64,000 nt of DNA. It comes from Amoebidium appalachense. Its lineage: Eukaryota > Ichthyosporea. The position numbers and the translations under genes were made by a program. Below the pieces are notes generated by a model. The model did not search any database, had not been told where the DNA came from, and worked only from the letters and a program-made list of their open reading frames with translations. Below are positions 37,755 through 49,694 of this stretch, in pieces; position 1 is the stretch's first letter; every line of letters begins with the position of its first letter. The stretch spans positions 10,664,001 to 10,728,000 of the forward strand of contig CAVNZM010000003.1 of assembly GCA_963693365.1 (NCBI GenBank), written 5' to 3'.

Positions 37755-38966
37755 GAGGAGGTGGGGGGGGGGAGGGAGGGGGGGGGGAAGGTATTAAAGA
37801 TAGGGGGATGGAAAGGAAATTGGGAGGGAGGGAGGGGATGGTGGTGGTGGTGGTGGTGGTGGGGGAGCAGAGAAAAAATTGGAACCACATAGGCAAACAC
37901 GTATGTACAAGGGAATAGTCTACACAGCGCATACCTTCCTATTCATATCCAGCGCACGGTCATACATGTACCTAGCCGTCTTGTAGTATGTTGTGTTTGG
38001 GAGGAGTGAAAGTTCCCCGCCAGTGAAGAAGAGACCGTTAATGGACCCCAAAATTGCATCGAGCTGGCTGGTGGGCCAGTTGTAAAGGATGGGAACTACG
38101 CGCGCACCTCCCTGATGTTAGACAGAGTTAAAGTATGATTAGTAGCACGTCTACCTAATTTTTTTTGGGGGGGGGGGGGTCGGGTCGGGTCAGAGGGGTT
38201 TCTCGCCATGTGATTGGCCTGCTGCGCACCAGAGCCGGTCCTGGTAACCGACTTGTTTTGCCGGCAGTAAGGCACAGATGTGCCATGATACAGCAAAAAA
38301 AAAAAAAAAAAAAAAAAAGTGAAAAGTGAAAAAAAAGAAAGAAAAAGGAAAGAAGAATAGCCAAGCATTAGGAAGAAGATTGTATGTAGCTCAGGATTTG
38401 ATTTATATGGCTTGACCAGGATGTGCTGGAATGTATTGGTGTTGTTAATTGTGGACTTTGTAAAAAACCCTCTTGTCTGTGCTCAAACCTTTCCCTCCCT
38501 TTAGCTAATCTTTTGTCTATCTCTTCCCCCTCAACCATTTTTTAACCCCTCCCCCCTCCCCCCCCCCCCCCCCCCCCCGTCCAACACACAACCTCCCTCA
38601 AACCCCCCTCCGTAACCATCCGCTCCATATGAAATAAGACTATTCAGGATGAATCCCCCCCCCCCCCAAAAAAACAAAAAAAAAAAAAAACCAAAAAAAA
38701 ACAAAACAAGTGTTTCCTTTTACTTGGATCCTTCTATATCTTCCCTGCTACCACCCGAGACCCACTTCTTCTCTGGACCACATAGAAGAGCACAGTATAA
38801 AGAGGATGAAATTTAACGTGCCAAATGGGCGTCTGCACATTGTCAAATTATATGGCACCCAGAGAACATCCCACCCACAATGTTCGTGTCATTGTATCAA
38901 CGGCAACATGTGCGTGTTTGTGTGTGCGCGTGCGCAGGCGTGTCATGATGGTGGTCGGAGGGTAAG

Positions 38967-39025
<59 letters not shown>

Positions 39026-39746
39026 CGTGTGTGTGTGCGTGTGGAGGGGAGGGGGGGAAGGAGGAGGAGGAGGAGGGGGGGGGGGAGAGGGGGGGGCATT
39101 CCTAAGATGCACAACCATGGACGAGCAAAAAGTGTTACACAGATCCAGACCTGTAAATTTGATCACACGCACGTACCCTTCCCTCCAAGCTCCCCGCACA
39201 TACATATGCATGCCTTGCACACAACTGCTTTTTCGATTCAATCATGTATTCAGCACACCCACACGCCAACACCGAAATTCAGGCCTACTCACGCACATTA
39301 TCACACAGCCCCACCAACCCGCCTTTTTCAAAGCACACATAAAAACACAAAAAACATAACAAACTGCCTCTGGTCTCTTTCTCGAACACGAAACACGCAC
39401 ATCCTTACACACGTGCAGTACGCACGCACACACACCCACATACACATACACACCCACACCCACACCCACCCACACCCACACACACCTGCTCTATCCACCT
39501 CACATAGTGGTCATAAAATCCAGATTGTGTCGTCTCCTCCTCATGTCCATCATCACTCCATGGGGTGCTGAGTATGCCGATAATGGGTCCCCCATAGTAC
39601 TCCTGGGGATTTAGCGGGTCCGGGTGAATGGGTTTCTTTTCCGGATCCTCTTGCGTTTCAGGAGATGAAAGGCGGAGTGGTTTTGCGTTGACTGTAAGGA
39701 ATATGGAAGCTATAGAAAGCCCCAACTGACCTGTTACCACCTTCAT
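35868..39746 (-). CDS. GGH: Gamma-glutamyl hydrolase (folate polyglutamate hydrolase)
   Basis: Four exons: 39746-39486, 38111-37935, 37330-37050 and 36210-35868. Phase-consistent GT-AG junctions give about 353 residues (human enzyme 318). It belongs to peptidase family C26, a class I glutamine-amidotransferase fold, and trims the polyglutamate tails of folates in lysosome or vacuole or after secretion. The first ~20 residues form a signal peptide ending near VNA. Family landmarks follow: [23 protein letters not shown], the nucleophile elbow WGTCMGFQ (catalytic Cys) and VQWHPE (catalytic His). The ATG at 39746 is chosen because an in-frame non-ATG extension would bury the signal peptide. Two introns contain damaged copies of the start of the next exon. 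Both catalytic residues are present, so it is probably active. Confidence 0.9.
36342..36404 (-). repeat. Duplicated start of GGH exon 4 inside intron 3
   Basis: Matches 36178-36240 (exon 4 start, acceptor and pyrimidine tract) with several substitutions. A C run of about 32 bp lies between the copies. An acceptor-like CTGCAG is retained on the coding strand. Confidence 0.8.
36697..36776. repeat. (TG)n microsatellite in GGH intron 3
   Basis: About 39 TG units. It is flanked by an array of AAGCAGTG words (36528-36830) spaced by TG tracts, so the whole 300 bp is one compound repeat. Confidence 0.9.
37399..37444 (-). repeat. Duplicated start of GGH exon 3 inside intron 2
   Basis: A 46-bp segment matches 37295-37340 (exon 3 start plus its acceptor) with three mismatches. 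It keeps an acceptor AG and the codons around the catalytic Cys. It lies 104 bp upstream of the real exon on the coding strand. Confidence 0.85.
37691..37760. repeat. (AG)n microsatellite in GGH intron 2
   Basis: About 33 AG units with one AC interruption. Confidence 0.92.
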
Positions 39747-40040
39747 TCTTTTTGGTTGGAATGGTTGGAAGAAACAGAAGAAGAAACACAACAACTTGAG
39801 AACCAAAAAAGTTTTCTTGCCAACTCACGCGGCTGCGCGCACTCAGTGTGAGTCTCAGTGCACGAACGGCAACAATGGAGGATTAGTGGGAGTATCATTA
39901 AAAGTATAAAACAAGGTCAATAGCGCTTTAAAGCTCCATTAAAATCACCTGATCTGGATAAATCAGGTTTCTAGATTGCAGCCAGTGCCCGGCGGTCAAA
40001 GTGCTTTGATTGGATACACGGTTTTCAAGGAATGTTTGAT

Positions 40041-40102
40041 AAGGCAAACCTTATGATCCTTAACATAGACAAATGTGGTGTTCTTGTACCTGATATAGCT
40101 AA
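40041..40102 (+). pseudogene. LINE2 reverse transcriptase scrap (62 bp)
   Basis: Encodes the same residues as 58000-58062 (NLMILNIDKCGVLVP). It ends exactly where the inverted LINE2 copy next to it begins in element coordinates. Confidence 0.75.
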
Positions 40103-40297
40103 GGGGTTTACGCTGTTTACTCGAGGCAAAGAGAACCAGTCTCAGGTATGGGGGGGGGGGTTTTGCTCGGAATATCCCCTCAGCGGTATATCATGATCAC
40201 GTACATAGATGTCGGGTGGTGACTATATATCAGGGTTTACTTTCTCTACGAGACACCATAAAGACTACAAGGAGAAATCAATTAGTTGGGGTTCCCC

Positions 40298-40346
<49 letters not shown>

Positions 40347-40379
40347 GGGCTCCCCCTCGGGACACTCGGTATCAGCTGG

Positions 40380-40432
<53 letters not shown>

Positions 40433-41599
40433 TGTGTGTGTGTGCGCGTGCGCTATAATTTTGTAGTGATGTGTTTCTCAAGCCAATCAATACATCTAAT
40501 AAACAGGTCGTAGTTACGCGTGTTTAGTATAAAATCAAGGATGTTGTAATTTACAGGTAGGCTATCTTTCTGGGTGTCTGTTGTGAATGTGACGTGTGTG
40601 TGTTGCGGTATTATGTGGTCTATCAAACTACATTTGGCGATACATGACCGGTTAAACTGGTGTGTGTGTGTGTTGTTTGGGCATGCAAATGATGCCACCT
40701 TATACTTATTAGATCTCCACTGTATAGCACGTGTACAGTAAAAGCGTGGTAATTGATCAATAATACCATCAGCTAGAGAAAGACCAGTTCTACAGGAAGG
40801 TAATATGTATTTAGGTGTTATACACTTGCGAGTGCCATATTTGGCAATATGGTTGAGGCGGTCAGTATATATAAAACGAGACATAAGGCTTAGTTTTTCA
40901 AGGTGTATGCTTTCATCGGGTCTAGTGTCGTGTGGTATCTTTTTCCATTTGTTATATTGCGTGATTATCTTGTGATTGTGTACATGTTTAATAAGTAAGT
41001 GGCAGTCCAAAGTCACACACACACTATTGCGGGGTTTATTTGTATTTGTGCCCAGGGGAGAAGGGGAGAGAGAGGGGAGGAAAGAGGGGAGAGGTGAGGA
41101 GGGGACAGGTCGGATAGAGAAGAGAGGGTGGGAGGGCAAATACTTCTTTAAGCGGCTTATGTGCTTATTGAATTTCAGCGCGAGATAGGATACTCTAGCA
41201 GCTATTGGGACCAGACCATATATCGAGAGCGTTACAGGCCCAGGTTTACAACAGTTGTTAGATAGAAAGGAGGCAACTTCTGCTTCAAGGAAATTTGCCA
41301 AGGGTTTAAGCGCTCTAGTTCTCTCTTTCTTGATCCAAGCGGCGAGAAGGGGTAAACCATATTCACATGCCGGGAAGACAAAAGTGCGAATAAATGTAAG
41401 TCTAATAGAAGGATGGAGGGGTGTGTCTTTAAAAATATTAGCCGAGAAGAAAGCTAACCGCTTACGAGCCAACTCTACCCTCTTTTCGACCATATGGGGA
41501 AACATAACACCAACAGAATCAACCGGAACACCAAGATATTTGTATTCTGGAACTATAGGTACAGGTTTAGATGATAATGTAAATGTGTGTAAATTGTTA
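40103..41599 (-). pseudogene. LINE2, 5'-truncated copy with intact C-terminal frame
   Basis: The minus-strand frame (41505-40453 and open upstream to 41599) encodes the C-terminal ~380 residues of the LINE2 polyprotein, downstream of the reverse transcriptase catalytic box. It begins in the VPEYKYLGVPV-type thumb region. The untranslated tail includes a (CA)n tract and a poly-A tract on the element strand, and finishes CTCGAGTAAACAGCGTAAACCCC. Without catalytic residues it cannot be autonomous. It forms a head-to-head pair with 41600-42005. Confidence 0.8.
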
Positions 41600-41673
41600 C
41601 ACGCGTAACTACGACCTGTTTATTAGATGTATTGATTGGCTTGAGAAACACATCACTACAAAATTATAGCGCA

Positions 41674-41740
<67 letters not shown>

Positions 41741-41772
41741 CCAGCTGATACCGAGTGTCCCGAGGGGAGCCC

Positions 41773-41809
<37 letters not shown>

Positions 41810-42005
41810 GGGGAACCCCAACTAATTGATTTCTCCTTGTAGTCTTTATGGTGTCTCGTAGAGAAAGTAAACCCTGATATATAGTCACCACCCGACATCT
41901 ATGTACGTGATCATGATATACCGCTGAGGGGATATTCCGAGCAAAACCCCCCCCCCCATACCTGAGACTGGTTCTCTTTGCCTCGAGTAAACAGCGTAAA
42001 CCCCC
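41600..42005 (+). repeat. LINE2 3' tail, inverted partner
   Basis: About 405 bp of LINE2 tail (last 22 codons, (CA)n, poly-A, 3' end GCGTAAACCCCC). It is the reverse complement of 40103-40525, giving inverted-repeat arms separated by ~1.07 kb. Confidence 0.85.
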
Positions 42006-42846
42006 TGTTTGATATCAGGCTCGAAAAACACGTTGATTGCCAAGTGACTGCTAACCCCGCCCGGGGGGCCGGGCCGGGACGGGCCGCCATGGCCCGCGGG
42101 CCGGGTTGGGCCCCCGAGCCCCAGGCCTAGCGGCCGAGGGCCTGGCGGCCCAATAGGCGGGCCTGCGGCCCGACCCGAAAAACCTTACAACCAACCCGAA
42201 TATCCCAAGAAAAAAAAAGGAAAAAAACAATTTGTTGGGCCACACAGTGAACCATGCAGGCCTAGGGGAAAGCGACGGAGGGAGGCCTTGAAAAGTTCTT
42301 CAAGTCCGTTGATTACAACAGTTTGAGCTTTTGGGTCGCTTCGTGGAAAATAGCCATGCGCACCACCCGCGTGCCTGTAATTTATATATGTAGCTACGTG
42401 CAAAGGTTCTAACCGTTCAGCAGGTTAAAATAGAGCTCATACCAGGCGAGTGAGTGCGTTTTGTTGGTTTGCACGAAATTGAACTTCGATCCGTGCGGAT
42501 AGGCGTCGTGTTGTGTTATGCTTGTGTGCGTGGCACTGCACGAAACATCTGTGTAGGGCCGTTTTGTACCTGCTTGCGGCTCTGTAAAGGTAACTTTTCC
42601 GAAGTTCAGGTGTGGCCCTTCTCAGAGCGGAAGAGAACCTGAGGCCACGGATTCTCCCACGAGCACAACCATGCACACACAAAAACACACACGCGACACA
42701 CAAATGTACACAATCACACACTGTGGCACACACATTCACATAAAAGAGAAGATACTTTAACATCTGGTTTCCCACTCTAACCTTCCTTTATGTCCAACCA
42801 CTTGAGAGATTAGGGAGTTCGGAAGGGGAGAAGGAGGGGGGGGGGG

Positions 42847-42889
<43 letters not shown>

Positions 42890-45024
42890 AAGGGGCTCGA
42901 GATCTAAACCGATCACTATTGTTAACTAGTCATCTACAGCAAACCTATCCCTAATGTAGTTTTTTGTCCCTTTTTGGCTAAAATAAAGCGAAAGATGCTT
43001 CCTGCTCTTTCAGGTTGTTGCAATACGCGAGTCACACAAACAACAACACACTAGTTAAAATACCCCCCATTCTCCCCCCCCTCCCTGTCCCCCCCCCCCC
43101 CCCTGAGGATGGGCTCTGCTTATGACGCATACTGTGCGCATGGCTGATGCTGCATACTTGAATGTTTGCCTTTGCATGTGTCCTGCACCATGCTTCTCAT
43201 CGTGTATGCGTACTTCGTACTGTGTTCCGCATTCAAACCCCCCCCCCCCCCCAGACACACACACATCTTGCAACTTCCCCTCCGAGCAGACAAGGCCTGT
43301 TCGCTTGTTCCCCCCTCCCCCCTCCCCCCTCCACACATACACATACACTCACACACACACATACACAGGCAGACATGCACACACACACACACACACACAC
43401 ACGTACACACACACACACACACACACAACTGCACACACCCACGCACACACACACACACGCACACACACACACATGTTCACAGCCCACCCACACACCCACA
43501 CACAAAGGTACTCTGCCTTGGCTTCTCCTGCCACCTGAAACCAATAATACCCCACCCCCTCCTCCCTCACTTGAAACGGAACGGCCATGCATGTGCCTCT
43601 TTGCGCGCTAGCGGGCCAGGCCTTCCCCACAGCTTTACTTTCGTACATACAGGCCTTTCTGTTGCAAGCAAGTACCAATTCCTAGTAACTCTCTCACGCA
43701 CCAATATTCTTGTACATTCACCTATGCCCGATGAGAGCGGTAGGGAGCAAAGGCATTTCCGTGCAGGCTTGCTTGTAATGATCAATTCAATTCGAACTTC
43801 TGATCTTGAGGGTTATGTATACCAAGTGAAGGGGGGATCCATGCATGTGTTTTGGCCTCTAGCTCCCTCCGGCCAATAGCTAATAGGTCAACACACCAGC
43901 TGCAGATACTTGAATTGCAAGCACTTATTTTGACATGGCCTTTGACAATGTGCAAAAAGGCCTCAAAAAAGACCGTTCGCGAGCCTAGGCGACCCAGATT
44001 GACCAAAAATCTTTTTTCAGATTGCCGTCAGCAACGTCCACTGGTGGCACCAGGTGTTTGAGAAACGAAAGTACGAGTGTGTTTTGTTAGGCTATGTGTG
44101 GTAGGGACGGCATGCGTGTGCGTTTGTGTTTTTGACACCCGTATGTGTTTTTGTCTGTGCGCAATTGGCACGGGGTTTCAGTATGCATGGAATATGCACC
44201 GCTCAAATCATTGGCACGGCAAAGTTGACTACTTCAATTTCTTGGGGTGAACTGTGAACTGTGCAAGCCTGTGTGTGTTCGCGCACACGTGAACTGTGAA
44301 CTGTGCAAGCCTGTGTGTGTTCGCGCACACGCACATCCGTGTGTGGCATATTCAATGTGTCCAGCGTGTGCATGTTCACAGAGATAAAGGCAAACACACA
44401 CACACACACACAGAGAGAGAGGGGGGGGGGGGGGGGGGAGAGATCATGCGTGTGTGTGTATGTGTGTGCATTTTGCGCCCACACAGTGTATTTGAGGGGA
44501 GGGCATGCGGGGAATATGAGTGAGCCAAGTGTTCTTTAGGCACACACCTGAGGTGTGCGGCTTGAATACAGTTGTATTTTTTGTCAGTGCATTCATGGAT
44601 AATATGTGTACAGGTTCTAACATAGTGGAAGTGTTTTAACCCACCAGCAACGAACAACTTTCACAAGGTTTTTCAAAAAAAGCAAAGCTAAATACATAAA
44701 AGAGTATTCATTCGGGAAAAAAACTGTTGGTATAACTTCTATACAAACAACCCAGACAACGGCATCTGTAACTGCTGAGCGTGCCCACACTTGCATGAAT
44801 CCAACCATGAAAACGACATAATCAACAGGGGTGTGTTGAGGGAGAAAACCTAAATTTGAAGCAGAGGAAAACCCACAAAAATACCTAAGTGCACACGCAA
44901 CACCATCCCTGAAAAAAAATGCTCGCGCTTAATTTCCCCCACCCACCCCTCCGTCCCCCCTCTTCCCCCCAGCAAAGGACAAAACAAACAAACAAACCAA
45001 AGACGTCAACCTCTCCCGTCTCTC
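42006..45024. other. Intergenic region: GC island, G run, dispersed repeat, 42-bp tandem
   Basis: No gene is supported. Features are a GC-rich block at 42055-42177, a ~50-bp G run (42838-42888), an inverted ~110-bp repeat (43103-43240) and CA-rich DNA to 43505. A perfect 42-bp tandem duplication lies at 44247-44330. (CA)n/G tracts follow at 44394-44440. Open frames here have no recognisable domain. Confidence 0.55.
43103..43240 (-). repeat. Inverted copy of the ~110-bp dispersed repeat
   Basis: Nearly the same as 9977-10112 in reverse complement, including GTGCAGGACACATGCAAAGG. It is bounded by C runs on both sides, as the other copies are by G runs. This shows the family is not confined to the mTERF gene. 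Confidence 0.85.
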
Positions 45025-45720
45025 CTACGACTCCTTCATCTGCCCCTCCACGTCTCTACCCTTCAGCCCCTCCACAGGCGCGGACGTGTTGATGATTTGC
45101 AACATCTGGTTCCGTGCAATCTTAATCCAATACTCCTCCGCTTTTTTCTGCGCACTCATGTCAAACCCGTTTCCGGTCTGCGTGTTTGTGTTGCTGCGCG
45201 TGAAATTCTTCACCTCACGGGCGATTCCGGTACCAGCTGCCGCCGCCGCGGCGCTCGAAAGGCGATGGGAGGCTATGAGAGCCATGGTGCGTGCGTAAGG
45301 GGCGACTGCTTGCATTATGGCGGTGTACGCGGGGGAGAGAGAGAGTGAAAGTGTGGGTGGGTTTGCCTGTAACGTTGCCTGAAAGGGACAAAAAGAAGGC
45401 TGCTGAAGTTAGCGCGCCGAATGTGTCCCAGAATGCTATGTTGGACACACGTATTGAAAGACAGCGTGCGACTGTGCGCTGTGTCGGTAACTGTGTCTTC
45501 GTCTGATCAGCGCTCCACACACTCCTCCTCCGTGCTCAGTATACGCGAGGTTGAAGTGCGAACGGATGTCAAAAGATTGGGAAAATCCGGACAGTTCCGG
45601 TTGCACAAACTTTGGTGCACGTGGAGCTTGCAAATATGCTATACAGTTCACTAAAACAATCACAAGTAAGTTATTTGCCAAAGAGAAACAGAACAACCCT
45701 ATTATGACAAACTTCTGCAT
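45025..45720 (-). CDS. Possible small two-exon gene of unknown function
   Basis: The 3' exon (about 45381-45025) begins after a good acceptor, CCCTTTCAG. It encodes ~119 residues with an Ala-rich run and a charged helical C-terminus (SAQKKAEEYWIKIARNQMLQ) ending GQMKES. A candidate first exon starts at the ATG at 45720, with a strongly hydrophobic segment (residues ~4-30) that could be a signal anchor. Joining at a phase-0 GTGTGT donor near 45526 would keep frame. I recognise no family. Codon use in the 3' exon is non-repetitive and looks coding, but the exon pairing is a guess. Confidence 0.35.
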
Positions 45721-46485
45721 TCACTCCAATACAACTGCAATGTTAATGCTATTACGAAATAAGATCACTTTTCCAAAACGTTCATTGCCAAGTTTGCGAA
45801 ACTTCCTGCAGGCTGAGTGATCTGTGCGCGTTCGATCCATTGTGTAGTCTAAGAAACAAACGCCTTCACCGTATTCTGAAACTTACGAGTCAAAATTTAC
45901 GAATTGGATGGAAAAAAGTGACGTCAAAAGAGTAGTACTAATCATTGATGTACAAAGGAATGCAATGACTCAATGCTCGGCACAAAATGGTTGGCTATCT
46001 GCTCCGCCAAAACGTAAATTATTTCAGCCCTATCATCTTGATCCAAGTAAATACTTTGTACCATATATGGCTCTACAATTTCCATATTTGTAGATGCGTG
46101 GGTGTTATTGAGTTTTGATAAGTCAAATATCACACAATCAATACATAGGAAAGGGTTTGTGACGAATGGAACACCAATCAAAATGCGCAACTTTGAACGG
46201 CGCGCGAGTTCGCGATGACCAATCGACTGTTTTAATCTTTTGCTTCGCTCTAAGTTCAAGGATTCTGATCATGAAAAAAGTAGGGTCTGGTCATAGCCAA
46301 ATACCACTTAAAGCATATAAAGTCCAAACTTTGAATAGAAAACAAGCTTTGATCATTTAACAAATGTTTTAGCAATATAAGCGACACGCATTATATATAT
46401 AAACAACATGGGGTGTCCGGCGCTTTTTTCTTGGTCAAAACAGGCAAAAACGTCAATTTTGTAAAGATGTTGCCTACAGTAGCAT

Positions 46486-46529
46486 GGGTTTACACACTTT
46501 TTATTGCGTGGACATTGCCGGAGGCCCAG
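46486..46529 (-). repeat. LINE1 tail-only insertion (44 bp)
   Basis: Last 44 bp of LINE1, minus orientation, abutting a duplicated unknown unit that starts TATATGAGCG. Confidence 0.7.
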
Positions 46530-47241
46530 TATATGAGCGTAATCAGCGGCATAGTATAGGGGGAGCCATGAGGCTCGGGCAGGGTCTCGGCGGATCTGGT
46601 CTCTGCCTATGACTCCAAGTACAAATTCATATGCGTGTGATTGTGGGACAATCTCACTCATACATCTCGGCGGCGGGAGTGAGCTCGCCCCGAGCTCATA
46701 GCAGTGCGCAGTGGAAAGCGGCTAGGCCATCAGAGGGCGGTCGGGCTGTCTCTGCTACCATATATGAGCGTAATCAGCGGCATAGTATAGGGGGAGCCAT
46801 GAGGCTCGGGCAGGGTCTCGGCGGATCTGTTAGCTAATGTATTAGAACCGGAGGTTATTGGCGGTTTTATTCTCTTTTCTTCATCTCTTCCTCAATATAT
46901 CCGTTTTAAGATGACTATCCTAGATCACCTTATTAATGCTGCACAGTATGATATTGTGATCCGGTGCCTTAACTTTCTGTCGGAGCTACCGATGCTAGCA
47001 TCTGCTTACCCATAATATGTAATAGGGGTGTCAGACACTACGATGGCGCTCATTGTTGCCTAGCATGTACATATGTCACTGGCTGCATTTGATTGGCTGT
47101 GCTGGAAAACGCAGTAGGCCGTCGAATGTGGCTGGGCCTCCGGCAATGTCCACGCAATAAAAAGTGTGTAAACCCCCTGGTCTCTGCCTATGACTCCAAG
47201 TACAAATTCATATGCGTGTGATTGTGGGACAATCTCACTCG
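46530..47241. repeat. Tandemly duplicated unknown unit with a LINE1 tail inside the second copy
   Basis: The unit starting ATATGAGCGTAATCAGCGG occurs at 46530 and again at about 46761. The second copy is split after GGCGGATCTG by a plus-oriented LINE1 tail (46829-47177) and resumes GGTCTCTGCC. The uninterrupted first copy shows the empty site. Read on the minus strand the unit is open and peptide-like (SEIVPQSHAYEFVLG), so it may be part of an unidentified element. Confidence 0.65.
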
Positions 47242-47400
47242 GGGTTTACACACTCTTTATTGCGTGGACATTGCCGGAGGCCCAGCCACTTCGACGGCCT
47301 ACTGCGTTTTCCAGCACAGCCAATCAAATGCAGCCAGTGACATATGTACATGCTAGGCAACAATGAGCGCCATCGTAGTGTCTGACACCCCTATTACATA

Positions 47401-47659
47401 TTATGGGTAAGCAGATGCTAGCATCGGTAGCTCCGACAGAAAGTTAAGGCACCGGATCACAATATCATACTGTGCAGCATTAATAAGGTGATCTAGGATA
47501 GTCATCTTAAAACGGATATATTGAGGAAGAGATGAAGAAAAGAGAATAAAACCGCCAATAACCTCCGGTTCTAATACATTAGCTAACAGGTTGCATTTAT
47601 TGATAGATATGCAGCCGCGAGTAAACCGCCCCCCACACATATTACACATACGAGCAGGA
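47401..47659 (-). pseudogene. LINE1 ORF segment 3: C-terminal zinc finger
   Basis: Resumes the LINE1 frame beyond the LTR element. It shows a Cys-rich finger (ARMCNMCGGRFTRGC) and the conserved end LPMLASAYP before the stop at 47401. The same end recurs near 47014 (+), 55604, 56949 and 59650. A Cys-rich finger at this position is typical of LINE polyproteins and is thought to bind the template RNA or target. Confidence 0.85.
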
Positions 47660-48139
47660 TGTAAACAGTTGGACTAGTTAGGATAAGGCAGAGTACAACT
47701 GAATCAAAATAAAGACAGAGAACGGGTAGAAAGGCACACGCGGCCAGGTTGCTTTTACTATGGGCCGACTCAGTCTGTCTCAGACTTCACTGATGTGATC
47801 CCCGTACTGGGACGGCTTTCTTATATAGCCCCCAGGTTTCGGATCAAGGCCCAGGATTGGTTCATCCGCGGCCAGCGCGGGTGGCAACATGCCATTCGTG
47901 ATTCTGGTGCGGTCCGAGCCAGTCAGACCTTTGTCCTATTTATGCAAACCTCTTATTGGTTCACTTCGTTTATGTGGTATGCAGCTGAAGAACCATATAT
48001 GGTTCAATTCTTAGGTCAGAGTGAGTCCTATTGGTGCGGACATAATATTTATGTGATATTCATGACAAAGCACGAATCGTGTGCTAGTAGATCACATTCT
48101 TTAGTAAACATGTACAGTTCATGTGTACAGTTGTTTACA
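47660..48139 (-). repeat. 3' LTR of the LARD-like element
   Basis: 480 bp with 8-bp inverted termini TGTAAACA/TGTTTACA. Apparently identical to 50724-51203. Confidence 0.92.
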
Positions 48140-49376
48140 CTCCCCCCTTGTCGGGAGCCTGGTGGTGTCGTTAGACAAGCAAACCACCAGGCTGAGAGGC
48201 GATAAACAACCTTCAGCGAGAATTCTTGTGTGTGCCGAGCTGCTGGACAGAACAGAGCAAGGACGGTGGAATAGAGTTGTGCACGTCTATGAGCACTTCT
48301 TCATTTGCCAAAACGTAAATTCATGCAGCATTCTTCTGTGATTTCATTTTCGTGGCGAAGATTGTTGCAGAGTGTGCGTGCGAATAATTCGCTAAGCCTT
48401 CGTCTCTGTGCTTGGCTTTTCTGTAGAAGTAGTATTTTCCTTTTTGGGAATTTTTCCTTTTTAGCAGATTCGTTTTCAATTGCGAGTAATTTGGTTGTGT
48501 GGATGAATGATCATACCAAACATTCGATAATGAATATAACTCGAGCCTTAGGTCACTTCGTAGCTCAGGTAGTGGTGGATAGCTTCAAGGCTTAGCCGCT
48601 GCTCCTTATCCCGGTTCTACCTTAAGACTGTAAGGCGAGTCACCATGGCCGGAAAAGCCACTTCTTTCATGAACAAAGAGCACTTCTTTCCTTTCAGCTT
48701 TAACCCTGCATCATCGGAGCTGGGAAAAACAGAATAAAAATGCCCAAGTGTTCTTCGTTGGGCGACATAAAGAAATATATCACCCGTCAGAACCAGTAAA
48801 AGCCCGGTTCATAATTCATAAGAAGAGGGTAGGCAAAGCAAGCCTCCTTCAGAAAACACATGCTTCCATTCGTGAGCAGTTTTCGTATCCCATTTGCCAG
48901 CCATTTTCGTTGAGCAGGGGGATTCCAGGCATAATACATTCTTCTGGAGGCTTGGCCTAAAAAGAAAAGTCGTCGGAGTCGCCCTTTCTTTTGTAAGCAA
49001 CTTCGTGAGCGCGCTTCGTGTTTTCATATCCTCCAGTGCAGGTCTGGATGGTGCCCCATCCTCTGCTTCATTTGTAGGTGGCCCTACTGTAGGTTCTGTT
49101 CGTTGTGTGGAATACCAAAACCATTCGTATTCGTGGAACTGCTTTGTGCTGTGCTTTCTTTCGTGTTGGTGTTCATGAAGTTACCCCGTTCACACACCCT
49201 ACTTCTTACATACATTAGATGTAAGTAGCTGCCTGGTGAGTGTGTGGTTCGTGTTCGTGGCATTCTTCTGTTCCTTCGTGAGAAGAATATTCGTTTTAGC
49301 AGAGGTGCCCAATAAGGCAGCTTGTGGGGTTGTCTCCCGCATGTGCCCATTGGTGGGGTATGCACGTGCTAAATTG

Positions 49377-49694
49377 TTACAGTGTCATCATATTGCAAGG
49401 GAATAACATGGTCACCTCCGTACCAGGGCCTAGTAGGTACACATGATGGTCCGATGTGTTAGTCAACAACACCTTGCATTCGTATTCGTATTTGTCTTCC
49501 ACGTCACTTTCTTCAGTAGTGAAGGAGGGTATTCGTAATTCGAAACTGAAAGGCTTCCAGCCAAAATACTGACACTGTATGATGGGGTTGTGAGGGAGCG
49601 GTGCCCATACCACATTCTTTTGTTCTGGTGGGGGTGTGCCGGCAGCTAGTGCAAGGCTTGACAGTGTAATTGGTATGTTACACCGTATTGCCAC
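49377..49694 (-). CDS. Unknown ORF inside the LARD-like element (105 aa)
   Basis: An ATG-initiated frame with an acidic middle (EESDVEDKYEYE) and a compact end (LLGPGTEVTMLFP). It has no recognised family. It may be a remnant of a structural protein or a chance frame; the peptide is non-repetitive, which slightly favours a remnant. Confidence 0.25.
   Translation of the reverse strand: MAIRCNIPITLSSLALAAGTPPPEQKNVVWAPLPHNPIIQCQYFGWKPFSFELRIPSFTTEESDVEDKYEYECKVLLTNTSDHHVYLLGPGTEVTMLFPCNMMTL

Noticed and set aside
40103-42005. Classical twin-priming inversion
   Set aside because: Both arms contain the element 3' end, which simple twin priming does not produce.
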